From the NCBI GenBank assembly GCA_046290575.1, contig JBKAGX010000002.1:507999-571998 (forward strand): 64,000 bases of DNA, given 5' to 3'. Of the stretch, positions 33,912-42,198 are shown in pieces. Source of the DNA: JANQQJ01 sp046290575 (GTDB lineage Bacteria; Pseudomonadota; Alphaproteobacteria; SMXS01). Position 1 is the first letter of the stretch, and every line of letters starts with the position of its first letter. The position numbers were made by a program, and so were the translations under genes. Under the pieces are notes generated by a model that searched no databases, was not told the DNA's origin, and saw only the letters and a program-made list of their open reading frames with translations.

Positions 33912-36572
33912 ATGCTTGACAAGACTTTCCGGCCCGATGCGGTCGAATCCGAAATCTATGACCTCTGGGAAGAGGCTGAAGCGTTTGCCTGTGGCAAACG
34001 ACCGGACGCCAAGCCCTACACGATTGTCATTCCGCCGCCTAATGTGACAGGCAGCCTGCATATGGGCCACGCGCTCAACAACACGCTGCAGGATATTTTG
34101 GTGCGGTTTGAGCGGATGCGGGGCAAGGACGTGCTGTGGCAGCCGGGTACCGACCACGCCGGAATCGCCACCCAGATGGTCGTTGAACGCCAGCTTGCTG
34201 AAGAAGGTAATATCGGCCGCCGTGACATGGGGCGCAGTGCGTTCCTGGACCGTGTGTGGTCCTGGAAGGAAGAATCCGGCGGCACCATCATCAATCAGCT
34301 CCGCCGCCTGGGCGCCAGCTGCGACTGGTCGCGCGAACGTTTCACGATGGATGAGGGGCTCAGCCGTGCCGTCCTCAAGGTGTTCGTCGAATGGTACCGG
34401 GACGGGCTGATCTACAAGGACAAGCGCCTCGTCAACTGGGACCCGGAATTTGAATCGGCGATTTCTGATCTGGAGGTCGCGCCCCGCGAGACCAACGGGT
34501 CCATGTGGCATTTCCGCTATCCGGTCGTTGGCGAAGAAGGGACGTATATCATCGTCGCCACCACCCGGCCGGAGACCATGCTGGGCGATACCGGTGTCGC
34601 GGTGCACCCGGATGATGACCGCTACAAACACCTGGTCGGCAAGATGGTCGAGTTGCCGCTCGTCGGTCGACACATTCCCATCGTTGCCGACGAGTATGCC
34701 GATCCGGAGCAGGGCTCGGGCGCGGTCAAGATCACCCCGGCGCATGACTTCAACGATTTTGAAGTGGGCCGCCGTAACGACCTGGAGATGATCAACATCT
34801 TCACGTCGAAAGCGGCGATCAATGAGAATGCGCCGGAAAAATATCAGGGCATGGATCGGTTCGATGCCCGTGACGCCATCGTGGCGGACCTGGCGGGGCT
34901 GGGCCTGCTGGATAAAGTCGAGGACCACGTGCTGGCCGTGCCCTATGGCGACCGCAGCAACATGGTGATCGAACCCTGGCTCACCGACCAGTGGTATGTG
35001 GATGCAGCCACGCTGGCCAAGCCGGCTATTGAGGCTGTCGAACGTGGAGAAACGGTCTTCGTGCCGCGTCACTGGGAAAACACCTATTTCGAGTGGCTGC
35101 GCAACATCCAGCCCTGGTGCATTTCGCGCCAGCTTTGGTGGGGTCACCAGATCCCGGCCTGGTATGGCCCGGACGGCGAGGTCTTTGTCGCGGAAAGCGA
35201 GGAACAGGCTCTTGGTCAGGCGGCGCAACACTATGGTGAAACCGTTAAACTGACTCAGGATGAGGATGTCCTCGATACCTGGTTCTCGTCACAGCTCTGG
35301 CCGTTTTCGACGCTGGGCTGGCCCGAGGAGACGCCCGAAGTCGACCGCTACTACCAGACCGATGTGCTGGTCACCGCCTTCGACATCATCTTCTTCTGGG
35401 TTGCCCGGATGATCATGGCCGGCATTTATTTCAAGGGGCAGGTGCCGTTCCACACGGTCTACATCCACGCCATCGTCCGTGATGAGCACGGCCAGAAGAT
35501 GTCCAAGTCCAAGGGCAATATCGTCGACCCGCTGGAACTGGTTGATCAATACGGTGCTGACGCCCTGCGGTTTACGCTGGCGGTTAAAGCCGCACAGGGC
35601 CGCGACATCCGCCTCTCAGCCAAACAGGTCGAAGACGGCCGGAACTTTGGCACCAAGCTTTGGAACGCTTATCGCTTCTGCGACATGAACGAGGCGCTGG
35701 ATGCCACGGGCTTCGATCCGTCGGGGTGCACACAGCCGGTTAATCGCTGGATTGTCGGTGAGGTCCACGACACCTTGCGTAAGGTGACCGAAGGCCTTGA
35801 AGCCTATCGGTTCAACGATGCAGCGGGCGGCCTTTATCAGTTCATCTGGCACAATTTCTGTGACTGGTATCTGGAATTCATCAAGCCGTTGCTGATTGGC
35901 GATGACGAGGCGGTCAAAGCCGAAACCCGGCAGACCACGGCTTGGGTGATGGAACAGATTCTGCGGCTGCTGCATCCGTTCATGCCGTTTATGACTGAAC
36001 ACCTTTGGCGGCAGACCCATGACGATCTGCTGATCCTGCAGGATTGGCCGAAGCTGGAATTAGGGCTGGCGGATGCGGAGGCACGTGCTGACATCGAGGG
36101 TGTGATCGCGCTGATCACGGAAATCCGGACGGTGCGCGCTGAAATGAACGTGCCCGCAGGGGCAAAGATCCCCGTTGCGGTTCGCTCAACTGAACGCGCC
36201 GCATTTCCGGCGTTGGTCGAAGACTCTGCCGTGTTAAACCCGGTGATCAAACGGTTGGCCCGTATTGAAACTGTTGAAACGCTTGAGGGTGATTTTCCGC
36301 GCGGCACCGTCCAGGTGCCGGTGGGGGACGCGACCATTGGCTTGTTGCTGGCCGACGTGCTCGACCTTGATGCCGAACGCGCGCGGCTCAACAAGGAAAT
36401 CGACAAAGCGACGAAAGAGGTCGAAGGCCTCGACAAACGCCTCGACAATCCTTCCTTTGTCGCCAAGGCTCCCGAACATGTGGTGGCCGAACAGCGGGAC
36501 CGCCGTGACGAATACGCGCAGCTGATCGAGAAGCTGAAGGACGCGCTGAAACGGCTGGATGAACTTTCCTAA
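33912..36572 (+). CDS. valS: Valyl-tRNA synthetase
   Basis: 886 residues, a class I synthetase charging tRNA-Val. The HIGH-type motif is SLHMGHAL (near residue 50) and the KMSKS motif is QKMSKSKGN (near residue 537). The CP1 editing domain (TTRPETMLGDTGVAVHP) that removes misactivated threonine is intact, and the C-terminal tRNA-binding coiled coil (DAERARLNKEIDKATKEVEGLDKRL) is present. The PopZ gene ends 96 bases upstream. Confidence 0.98.
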   Translation: MLDKTFRPDAVESEIYDLWEEAEAFACGKRPDAKPYTIVIPPPNVTGSLHMGHALNNTLQDILVRFERMRGKDVLWQPGTDHAGIATQMVVERQLAEEGNIGRRDMGRSAFLDRVWSWKEESGGTIINQLRRLGASCDWSRERFTMDEGLSRAVLKVFVEWYRDGLIYKDKRLVNWDPEFESAISDLEVAPRETNGSMWHFRYPVVGEEGTYIIVATTRPETMLGDTGVAVHPDDDRYKHLVGKMVELPLVGRHIPIVADEYADPEQGSGAVKITPAHDFNDFEVGRRNDLEMINIFTSKAAINENAPEKYQGMDRFDARDAIVADLAGLGLLDKVEDHVLAVPYGDRSNMVIEPWLTDQWYVDAATLAKPAIEAVERGETVFVPRHWENTYFEWLRNIQPWCISRQLWWGHQIPAWYGPDGEVFVAESEEQALGQAAQHYGETVKLTQDEDVLDTWFSSQLWPFSTLGWPEETPEVDRYYQTDVLVTAFDIIFFWVARMIMAGIYFKGQVPFHTVYIHAIVRDEHGQKMSKSKGNIVDPLELVDQYGADALRFTLAVKAAQGRDIRLSAKQVEDGRNFGTKLWNAYRFCDMNEALDATGFDPSGCTQPVNRWIVGEVHDTLRKVTEGLEAYRFNDAAGGLYQFIWHNFCDWYLEFIKPLLIGDDEAVKAETRQTTAWVMEQILRLLHPFMPFMTEHLWRQTHDDLLILQDWPKLELGLADAEARADIEGVIALITEIRTVRAEMNVPAGAKIPVAVRSTERAAFPALVEDSAVLNPVIKRLARIETVETLEGDFPRGTVQVPVGDATIGLLLADVLDLDAERARLNKEIDKATKEVEGLDKRLDNPSFVAKAPEHVVAEQRDRRDEYAQLIEKLKDALKRLDELS

Positions 36573-36623
36573 ATGCCTCCGAACCCGTTCACCGTGAGTC
36601 TGTTGAAGGGCGGACGGGTTCGC

Positions 36624-36658
36624 GCCGTTCGTACTTCGACAAGCTCAGCACGAACGGC
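36624..36658. repeat. REP-like palindromic repeat, copy 1
   Basis: A 35-base element with perfect 9-base outer arms (GCCGTTCGT/ACGAACGGC) around CTTCGACAAGCTCAGC. Its reverse complement matches the element at 38514-38548 with two mismatches. It lies in the valS-ilvD gap. Confidence 0.85.
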
Positions 36659-36766
36659 TTGGGTCACAAGACGGTATTAACTAAGCGATAGCTGATCTGC
36701 GCCGGCTGCGCTTGGCGGTGTCTGCGGCGCCCGGTATAACCTCGTATCTTTAGGGGAGATTTGCCA

Positions 36767-38491
36767 ATGGACGCGCATCGTTTCGACAAGGATAAATTGC
36801 CCAGCCGTCATGTGACTGAAGGGCCGGCCAAGGCGCCGCATCGGTCCTATTACCATGCGATGGGGTTGACCGAAGAACAGATCCATCAGCCTTTGATTGG
36901 TGTGGTGACGACCTGGAACGAATCCGCGCCCTGCAATATCGCCCTGATGCGCCAGGCCCAGGCCGCAAAAAAAGGCGTCTGGGACCACGCGGGCACGCCG
37001 CGCGAGTTCACCACCATTACCGTGACGGACGGGCTCGCCATGGGCCATGCAGGCATGTATTCGTCGCTGCCCAGCCGCGAGGCGATTGCCGATTCCACGG
37101 AGCTCTCCGTGCGCGGTCATTGCTATGATGCGCTGGTCGGTTTTGCAGGCTGTGACAAGTCGTTGCCGGGCCTGATGATGGCGATGATCCGCCTCAATGT
37201 CCCCTCGGTGTTCATGTATGGCGGCTCGATCCTGCCCGGCAAATATGAAGGCCAGGACGTCACCGTGGTCGACGTGTTCGAGGCGGTTGGCCAGCACTCC
37301 GCCGGCAATATGCCGATCGAGGACCTTTTGAAACTGGAATGCGTTGCCTGCCCGTCGGCAGGCTCATGTGGTGGTCAGTTCACCGCCAACACCATGGCGT
37401 GCGTGTCCGAGGCCATCGGCCTCGCGCTGCCGGGGTCGGCGGGCGCGCCCGCGCCCTACGAATCGCGGGACGAATACGCCTATCAGAGCGGCGCGGCGGT
37501 CATGGAGTGCCTTGCAAGGGGTATCCGGCCAAGGGACATTGTCACCCGCAAATCGCTCGAAAACGCCGCTGTCGTCGTCGCCGCCACGGGTGGGTCGACC
37601 AATGCGGGCCTGCACCTGCCAGCCATGGCGCATGAGGCGGGCATCGACTTCACCCTGCAGGATGTCGCCGAGGTGTTCCGGCGCACGCCCTATCTGGCGG
37701 ATATGAAACCGGGCGGCAGATATGTCGCCAAGGACATGTTCGAAGCCGGTGGTATTCAGATGATGATCAAGACGCTGCTGGACGGCGGCTATCTGCATGG
37801 CGATTGCATCACGGTCACGGGCAAGACGCTGGCGGAGAATGTTGCCGATCTGGAATGGAATGCCGATCAGGATGTGATGCGGCCTTATACGGATCCGATC
37901 CGCCCCACCGGCGGTGTGGTTGGTCTGGAAGGAAATCTTGCGCCTGAGGGCGCTATCGTGAAGGTCGCCGGCCTGTCGCATGTGACCCATTCCGGTCCGG
38001 CCCGCTGCTTCGACTGCGAAGAAGACTGCTTTGCCGCCGTTGAAAAAGGCGAATATGAGGACGGCGATGTGCTGGTCATCCGCTATGAGGGGCCCAAGGG
38101 CGGCCCCGGCATGCGCGAAATGCTGTCGACCACGGCGGCGTTGGTGGGGCAGGGGCGCAGCGACAAGCTCGCGCTGATCACCGATGGCCGCTTTTCCGGC
38201 GGCACGCGCGGCTTGTGTGTCGGTCATATCGGTCCGGAAGCCGCCGTCGGCGGCCCCATCGGCCTGCTCAAAGACGGCGACATGATCCATATCGACGCCG
38301 ATGCCGGGACGCTATCAGTCGATCTGAGCGAGGAAGAGCTGGCCGCCCGCCGCAAGGAATGGCAACCGCGCGAAAACAACTACCAGTCCGGTGCGCTGTG
38401 GAAATTCGCCCAGCAGGTCGGCCCCGCCTACAAAGGCGCGGTCACCCACCCGGGCGCGGCCATGGAAACCCACGTCTACGCGGATATTTAG
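36767..38491 (+). CDS. ilvD: Dihydroxy-acid dehydratase
   Basis: The 574-residue Fe-S enzyme dehydrates 2,3-dihydroxy-isovalerate and -methylvalerate in valine and isoleucine synthesis. Cluster cysteines are in NESAPCN (C56), GCDKSLPG (C129) and CPSAGSCGGQ; the C-terminal DGRFSGGTRG and GHIGPEA segments are typical. ATG at 36767 follows TAGGGGAG; the frame also contains TTG 6 bases earlier. The gene is flanked on both sides by REP-like repeats in opposite orientation. Confidence 0.97.
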   Translation: MDAHRFDKDKLPSRHVTEGPAKAPHRSYYHAMGLTEEQIHQPLIGVVTTWNESAPCNIALMRQAQAAKKGVWDHAGTPREFTTITVTDGLAMGHAGMYSSLPSREAIADSTELSVRGHCYDALVGFAGCDKSLPGLMMAMIRLNVPSVFMYGGSILPGKYEGQDVTVVDVFEAVGQHSAGNMPIEDLLKLECVACPSAGSCGGQFTANTMACVSEAIGLALPGSAGAPAPYESRDEYAYQSGAAVMECLARGIRPRDIVTRKSLENAAVVVAATGGSTNAGLHLPAMAHEAGIDFTLQDVAEVFRRTPYLADMKPGGRYVAKDMFEAGGIQMMIKTLLDGGYLHGDCITVTGKTLAENVADLEWNADQDVMRPYTDPIRPTGGVVGLEGNLAPEGAIVKVAGLSHVTHSGPARCFDCEEDCFAAVEKGEYEDGDVLVIRYEGPKGGPGMREMLSTTAALVGQGRSDKLALITDGRFSGGTRGLCVGHIGPEAAVGGPIGLLKDGDMIHIDADAGTLSVDLSEEELAARRKEWQPRENNYQSGALWKFAQQVGPAYKGAVTHPGAAMETHVYADI

Positions 38492-38513
38492 TGAGGTCCT
38501 AAGATTCAAAAAA

Positions 38514-38548
38514 GCCGTTCATGCTGAGCTTGTCGAAGCACGAACGGC
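38514..38548. repeat. REP-like palindromic repeat, copy 2 (inverted relative to copy 1)
   Basis: A 35-base element, GCCGTTCAT then GCTGAGCTTGTCGAAG then CACGAACGGC, starting 22 bases after the ilvD stop codon. It is the inverted counterpart of 36624-36658 with two mismatches. The hairpin could also slow transcription out of ilvD. Confidence 0.85.
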
Positions 38549-38549
38549 T

Positions 38550-38591
38550 GAAATCCATCGCGCCTCGACAGGCTCAGGACGAGCGGATTTC
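38550..38591. repeat. REP-like repeat, diverged third copy
   Basis: CCTCGACAGGCTCAGGACGAGCGG matches the core of copy 1 at 20 of 24 positions and in the same orientation. It is enclosed by its own arms GAAATCC/GGATTTC. It lies directly beside copy 2 in the ilvD-ABC permease gap. Confidence 0.7.
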
Positions 38592-38609
38592 TGATTTGTT
38601 GGCAGCTTT

Positions 38610-39377
38610 CTAACGCCCCCGCAGCCGTTTCAGGATCGCTTTCTCGGCGTAGGACAGCAGCGCGTAAAGCAGCGTGCCCATGATGGCGAGAATGATCACG
38701 GCGGCGAAGCTCTTGGCCGTTTGAAGCCGGTTGCTGGCCTCCAGAATGCGCCACGCCAGCCCTTGCGCGCCACCGGAGCCGGCAACGAATTCAGCAACCA
38801 CCGCGCCGATCAGCGCCAGCCCGCCGGCCACCTTGTGGCCTTCCAGCACGAAGGGCAGGGCAGACGGGATGCGAAGGCGCCACAGCCGCTGCCATTTGGT
38901 TGCGCCATAAAGATCAAACAGACGCTCCAGATCAGGGTCGGAGGATTTCAGGCCCGTCAGCGCGCCGGAGAAAATCGGGAAGAAGGCTACGATAGTTGCG
39001 AGCGCGATGATCGCCCGGTCGGGGTGGTCCAGCCCGGCCCAGATCACCACCTGGGGTGCGATGGCAACGACCGGCGTGACCTGCAGGGCGACCGCCAGCG
39101 GCCGTACCGCCTTTTCCATGGTCTGGTTCAGGGCGACGCTCACCGCGACCGTGCACGCGATCAGGCTGGCCACCAGCAGCGCAAAAAGCGCCATCACCAG
39201 TGTGTTCCAGGCGGACTCGAGCAAGATTCCGTATTCCTTGACCGCCTCTGCAACCACCTCGCTGGGCGGTGGCAGGAAATAGGACGGCAGGTCGAGGGCA
39301 TGGCACGCGACTTCCCAGATCGCGAGCAATACCGCGATCAGGATGTACGGCGCGGCGATGTCGAGGCTGCGTCTCAT
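38610..39377 (-). CDS. ABC transporter permease, NitT/TauT (SsuC/TauC) type
   Basis: 255 residues with six predicted membrane helices and the EAA-like loop for coupling to the ATPase (GAVVAEFVAGSGGAQGLAWRI). It forms the channel of an importer for small organic anions or heterocyclic compounds. Its start overlaps the stop of the ATPase gene by 4 bases. Gene order, reading on the minus strand, is binding protein, ATPase, permease. Confidence 0.92.
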   Translation of the reverse strand: MRRSLDIAAPYILIAVLLAIWEVACHALDLPSYFLPPPSEVVAEAVKEYGILLESAWNTLVMALFALLVASLIACTVAVSVALNQTMEKAVRPLAVALQVTPVVAIAPQVVIWAGLDHPDRAIIALATIVAFFPIFSGALTGLKSSDPDLERLFDLYGATKWQRLWRLRIPSALPFVLEGHKVAGGLALIGAVVAEFVAGSGGAQGLAWRILEASNRLQTAKSFAAVIILAIMGTLLYALLSYAEKAILKRLRGR

Positions 39378-40120
39378 GCGCTTGTCCGCAGGCTTTCGGC
39401 GAGCGCGTCGGAAATGTCTTCAACGGTTTCGCGAAATGCCGGTTCCATGCGGAAATGCTCGGGGCGGGGCAGCGGACCATCGATCACGCGTTCCGTTTGC
39501 AAGCGCCCTGGCGAGGCGGACATGGCGACCACCCGCTGTGCGATATAGACCGCCTCCTCGACATTGTGGGTCACAAAAACAATGGCGGGTTTGGTGTCCG
39601 CCCACAGCCGGTGCAGATCGTCGCCCAGCGCGCGGCGGGTGATCTCGTCCAGCGCGGCAAAAGGCTCGTCCATCAGCAGCAGCTTGGGCTGGGTGACCAG
39701 CGCGCGGGCAATGGAAACCCGCATCGCCATGCCACCGGAGAGTTGCGCCGGCTTTGCCTCGACCGCATCGGCCAGGCCGACTTGTGCAAGGCTGTCGTCG
39801 GCGCGGGCACGGGCCTTTTTTTTGTCGATGCCCGCCAGTTCCAGCGGCAGCGCCGCGTTGGCCCGCGCGCTCGCCCAGGGCATCAGGGTGGGCGCCTGAA
39901 AGACAACGGAGGTCTCGCCGCGCCCCGGCGTCCTGTCGACGGATCCGCGCGTCGGGTCTTCCAGCCCGGCCAGCAACCGCAGCGCGGTGCTTTTGCCGCA
40001 GCCGGACGGGCCGACAATGGCAACGATTTCGCCGGGTTCCACGGACAGATCGAACGGCCCGAGCGCGCGGCCACGGCCCGGGTAGTCAACCTCGACAGCA
40101 TTCAGGCGGGCGATGGCCAC
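39374..40120 (-). CDS. ABC transporter ATP-binding protein, NitT/TauT (SsuB/TauB) type
   Basis: 248 residues with Walker A GPSGCGKSTALRLL (near residue 37), Q-loop VVFQAPTLMPW, signature LSGGMAMRVSIARAL, Walker B LLLMDEPFAALD and the H-loop VFVTHNVEEA. It energises the neighbouring permease. GTG at 40120 overlaps the stop of the binding-protein gene by one base; no other start keeps the family N-terminus (VAIARLNAVEVDYPG). Confidence 0.95.
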   Translation of the reverse strand: MAIARLNAVEVDYPGRGRALGPFDLSVEPGEIVAIVGPSGCGKSTALRLLAGLEDPTRGSVDRTPGRGETSVVFQAPTLMPWASARANAALPLELAGIDKKKARARADDSLAQVGLADAVEAKPAQLSGGMAMRVSIARALVTQPKLLLMDEPFAALDEITRRALGDDLHRLWADTKPAIVFVTHNVEEAVYIAQRVVAMSASPGRLQTERVIDGPLPRPEHFRMEPAFRETVEDISDALAESLRTSA

Positions 40121-41112
40121 TATTGTGCAGCGCTTCCGAGGAATTCAAGCGTGTAGGCTTTCCTGAAATCCATGCCTTGGGGATAGACGTCCTGGCTGGA
40201 AGCGATGCTGTAAAAGGTCGCCCAGCGCTCATCGGTCATCTGGCCGATGGGTGTGTCCTCCGTTTTGACGATCTGCATCTCCCGCATCATCTCGCGGGCA
40301 TATTGGATCAAATCGGCGGTCATTTCCGGGTTGTCCGCCATGATCAGGGCGTTGCCGGGGGCGGGGTCGCCGAATAGGAAGCTTTCCCACCCGGCGGCGC
40401 TGGCCTCAACAAAGGCGCGGACTGTGTCCGGGTCGTCGGCGATCATTGAGTCCGGTGCAAGCACCATCGCCGCATATCCCGGATAGCCGCTGTCAGCCAG
40501 CAGGAACACTTCTGGTTTGATGCCGCTCTGCTGCTCGATGGTGTAGGGTTCGCTGGTCAGATAGCCCTGCTGCACGGCGCGCGGATCCGCCAGAAAGGGC
40601 GCCGGGTTGAAGGTGTATTTGCGAACCTGATCGTCGGTAAAACCATACTCTTCCTTCAGCCAGACCCAGAATTCGGTGATTGAGGCGTCGGACAGCAGGA
40701 TCGGGTGGCCCTCCATATCGGCAATGCTTTCAATGCCCTGATCCGGGTGGGCGATCAGCACCTGCGGGTCTTTCTGCATGAAGGCGGCGACGGCTTTGAC
40801 CGGGACCTCCTGCGCGGCGAGGTTAAGCGCGCCAAAGCTGTTCGACCCCATGCCCAGATCGACTGAGCCGGCGGCCAGAAGCTGCGGCACGTTCACCGAT
40901 GGGCCGCCCTGAATGATGGTCACGGCCAGCCCCCGTTTTTCATATTCGCCGGTGGCCAGCGCCTGATAAAAGCCGCCCTGTTCGGCCTGGGCGCGCCAGT
41001 CGGTTGCGAATTTGATCGGTGTCAGGCCGTTTTCATCGGCGGGCTGCTCTTCCACGCCGCAGGCGGCGAGCAGAGCAAGGCCCGCTACGGCAAGCATTCG
41101 AAATCTAACCAA
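40120..41112 (-). CDS. ABC transporter substrate-binding lipoprotein (NMT1/THI5-like)
   Basis: 330 residues from a TTG at 41112, which gives an ideal lipoprotein signal (MVRFRMLAVAGLALLAAC, lipidated C18) and has GGAG 7 bases upstream; ATG at 41097 would lack a basic N-region. The mature part is an NMT1/THI5-type periplasmic binding protein (FATDWRAQAEQGGFYQALA, VDLGMGSNS, YLTSEPYTIEQQ). Relatives bind hydroxymethylpyrimidine, riboflavin precursors, taurine or nitrate. The DWxxxxEQGGFYQA opening leans toward pyrimidine-precursor types, but the ligand is unproven. First gene of the three-gene operon. Confidence 0.9.
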   Translation of the reverse strand: MVRFRMLAVAGLALLAACGVEEQPADENGLTPIKFATDWRAQAEQGGFYQALATGEYEKRGLAVTIIQGGPSVNVPQLLAAGSVDLGMGSNSFGALNLAAQEVPVKAVAAFMQKDPQVLIAHPDQGIESIADMEGHPILLSDASITEFWVWLKEEYGFTDDQVRKYTFNPAPFLADPRAVQQGYLTSEPYTIEQQSGIKPEVFLLADSGYPGYAAMVLAPDSMIADDPDTVRAFVEASAAGWESFLFGDPAPGNALIMADNPEMTADLIQYAREMMREMQIVKTEDTPIGQMTDERWATFYSIASSQDVYPQGMDFRKAYTLEFLGSAAQ

Positions 41113-41252
41113 AATCACTCTCCATTTGGCTGGCCATTCGGCTGGATCAGGGCTCAGCATTACGGCATGTGACGCCGCCTGCAAGGCGTTTCATAATCTG
41201 CTTCGCCGCATTTGGTGTTAGTATGGTCAAACGTTCATTCTGAGGGGAGAGG

Positions 41253-41726
41253 ATGATGAGCGACCGCAAGCAACCGGATATTTATCACACCATCACGCCC
41301 TATCTGACCGTGAAAGACGCGCGGGTTGCCGCAGCCTTTTACGGCGATGTGTTCAAGGCCCAGCCCTGCATCAACCTGGAGATGCCGGGCGGTGGGGTGG
41401 CGCATATCGAAATCAAGATCGGCGACACGCGATTCATGATCGGCGAGGAATACCCGGATATGGATATCAAAAGCCCGGCAACGCTTGGCGGATCACCGCT
41501 GACCCTGGTGCTCTATGTCGATGATGTCGATGCTGTAACGGCAGACGCCGCGGCGCGGGGCGCGACCGTATTGGCCGAGCCGGAAGACCAGTTTCACGGT
41601 GACCGCACGGCCAGAATCCGCGACCCGTTCGGGCATATCTGGATGCTGGCCACCATGCTCGAAGACGTTGACGACGTGGAAGTCGTCAAGCGCTTCAACA
41701 AGATGGTCAGTGGAGGTGAAAGCTAG
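41253..41726 (+). CDS. VOC family (glyoxalase/PhnB-like) protein
   Basis: 157 residues with two beta-alpha-beta-beta-beta modules of the vicinal-oxygen-chelate fold. It opens ITPYLTVKDARVAAAFYGDVF and closes RIRDPFGHIWMLATM, the PhnB/YciA-like pattern. Likely metal-binding; substrate unknown. A GGGGAGAGG ribosome-binding site precedes the ATG. Its stop overlaps the end of the convergent haemoglobin gene by 4 bases. Confidence 0.88.
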   Translation: MMSDRKQPDIYHTITPYLTVKDARVAAAFYGDVFKAQPCINLEMPGGGVAHIEIKIGDTRFMIGEEYPDMDIKSPATLGGSPLTLVLYVDDVDAVTADAAARGATVLAEPEDQFHGDRTARIRDPFGHIWMLATMLEDVDDVEVVKRFNKMVSGGES

Positions 41727-42088
41727 CGATCGAGCACTGCGTCACGAAGGCCTCCGACACCTGTCATGATCTGGGCCTGGAGGTCCTCAGGCACGCCGAA
41801 ATCGACCAGGGTGGCCTGGAGGTTTTCCGCAATGGCGTCGAAGTGGCCGTCATTGAGGCCGTCTTCAGCGACCAGCTTCAGGTGTGCCTTGCGCATGTAA
41901 CCCTCCGGGTCCGCAGCTTTCCCGGACAGCAGGTTACCAAGAAAACGCTTTTGCCTAGTCGCCTGTTTGTCCATGTCGATCGGCTTGAAGTAGGCGTTGA
42001 CGCGGTCGTCCGCGAGGACCTTCACATAGAATGCATCTACAGCCGCATCCAGCGCCGGCTGGCCGCCGATCTCGTCGAGAAGTGTCAT
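41723..42088 (-). CDS. Truncated haemoglobin, group 1 (TrHbN-like)
   Basis: 121 residues with the 2-on-2 globin pattern: LLDEIGGQPALDAAVDAFYVKVLADDRVNAYF (A to C helices with B10 Tyr in AFY), RQKRFLGNLL, and the proximal His69 in MRKAHLKL. Such proteins bind oxygen and often scavenge nitric oxide. ATG at 42088 is used; upstream in-frame codons read into the promoter. A perfect FNR/FixK-type box lies 82 bases upstream with a suitable -10, so low oxygen or NO probably induces it. Confidence 0.9.
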   Translation of the reverse strand: MTLLDEIGGQPALDAAVDAFYVKVLADDRVNAYFKPIDMDKQATRQKRFLGNLLSGKAADPEGYMRKAHLKLVAEDGLNDGHFDAIAENLQATLVDFGVPEDLQAQIMTGVGGLRDAVLDR

Positions 42089-42112
42089 AAGAGTGACCCT
42101 GATGATTGAAAA

Positions 42113-42136
42113 GGGCGTTCCGGAACCGGAACGCCC
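42113..42136 (-). terminator. 11-bp inverted repeat between MBL and haemoglobin genes
   Basis: GGGCGTTCCGG/CCGGAACGCCC with a two-base centre. On the minus strand it is followed by TTTTC, so it can terminate transcripts from the xth-MBL genes. It also coincides with the predicted transcription start of the haemoglobin gene and could be a 5'-end hairpin of that mRNA. Confidence 0.6.
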
Positions 42137-42169
42137 GTTCATATCTATAGAGGCGCTGGCATCTGAGCG

Positions 42170-42183
42170 TTGATATAAATCAA
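42170..42183 (-). promoter_or_regulatory. FNR/FixK-type binding site upstream of truncated haemoglobin
   Basis: TTGATATAAATCAA is a perfect match to the TTGAT-N4-ATCAA consensus bound by FNR, Anr, FixK and related CRP-family regulators. On the minus strand a -10-like TATAGAT follows at 42149-42143, placing the box centre about 40-42 bases before the start site, as at class II activated promoters. It lies between the MBL stop and the haemoglobin start. Confidence 0.75.
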
Positions 42184-42198
42184 CGGATATTGAACGGG

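Noticed and set aside
33840..35231. 463-codon minus-strand frame inside valS
   Set aside because: Antisense shadow; valS is complete with its HIGH-type motif, editing domain and KMSKS motif.
41113..41200. Possible TPP riboswitch before the THI5-like ABC operon
   Set aside because: CTGAG and CCTGATCC fragments occur on the minus strand, but the order and spacing do not make the TPP aptamer and its other conserved helices are missing.
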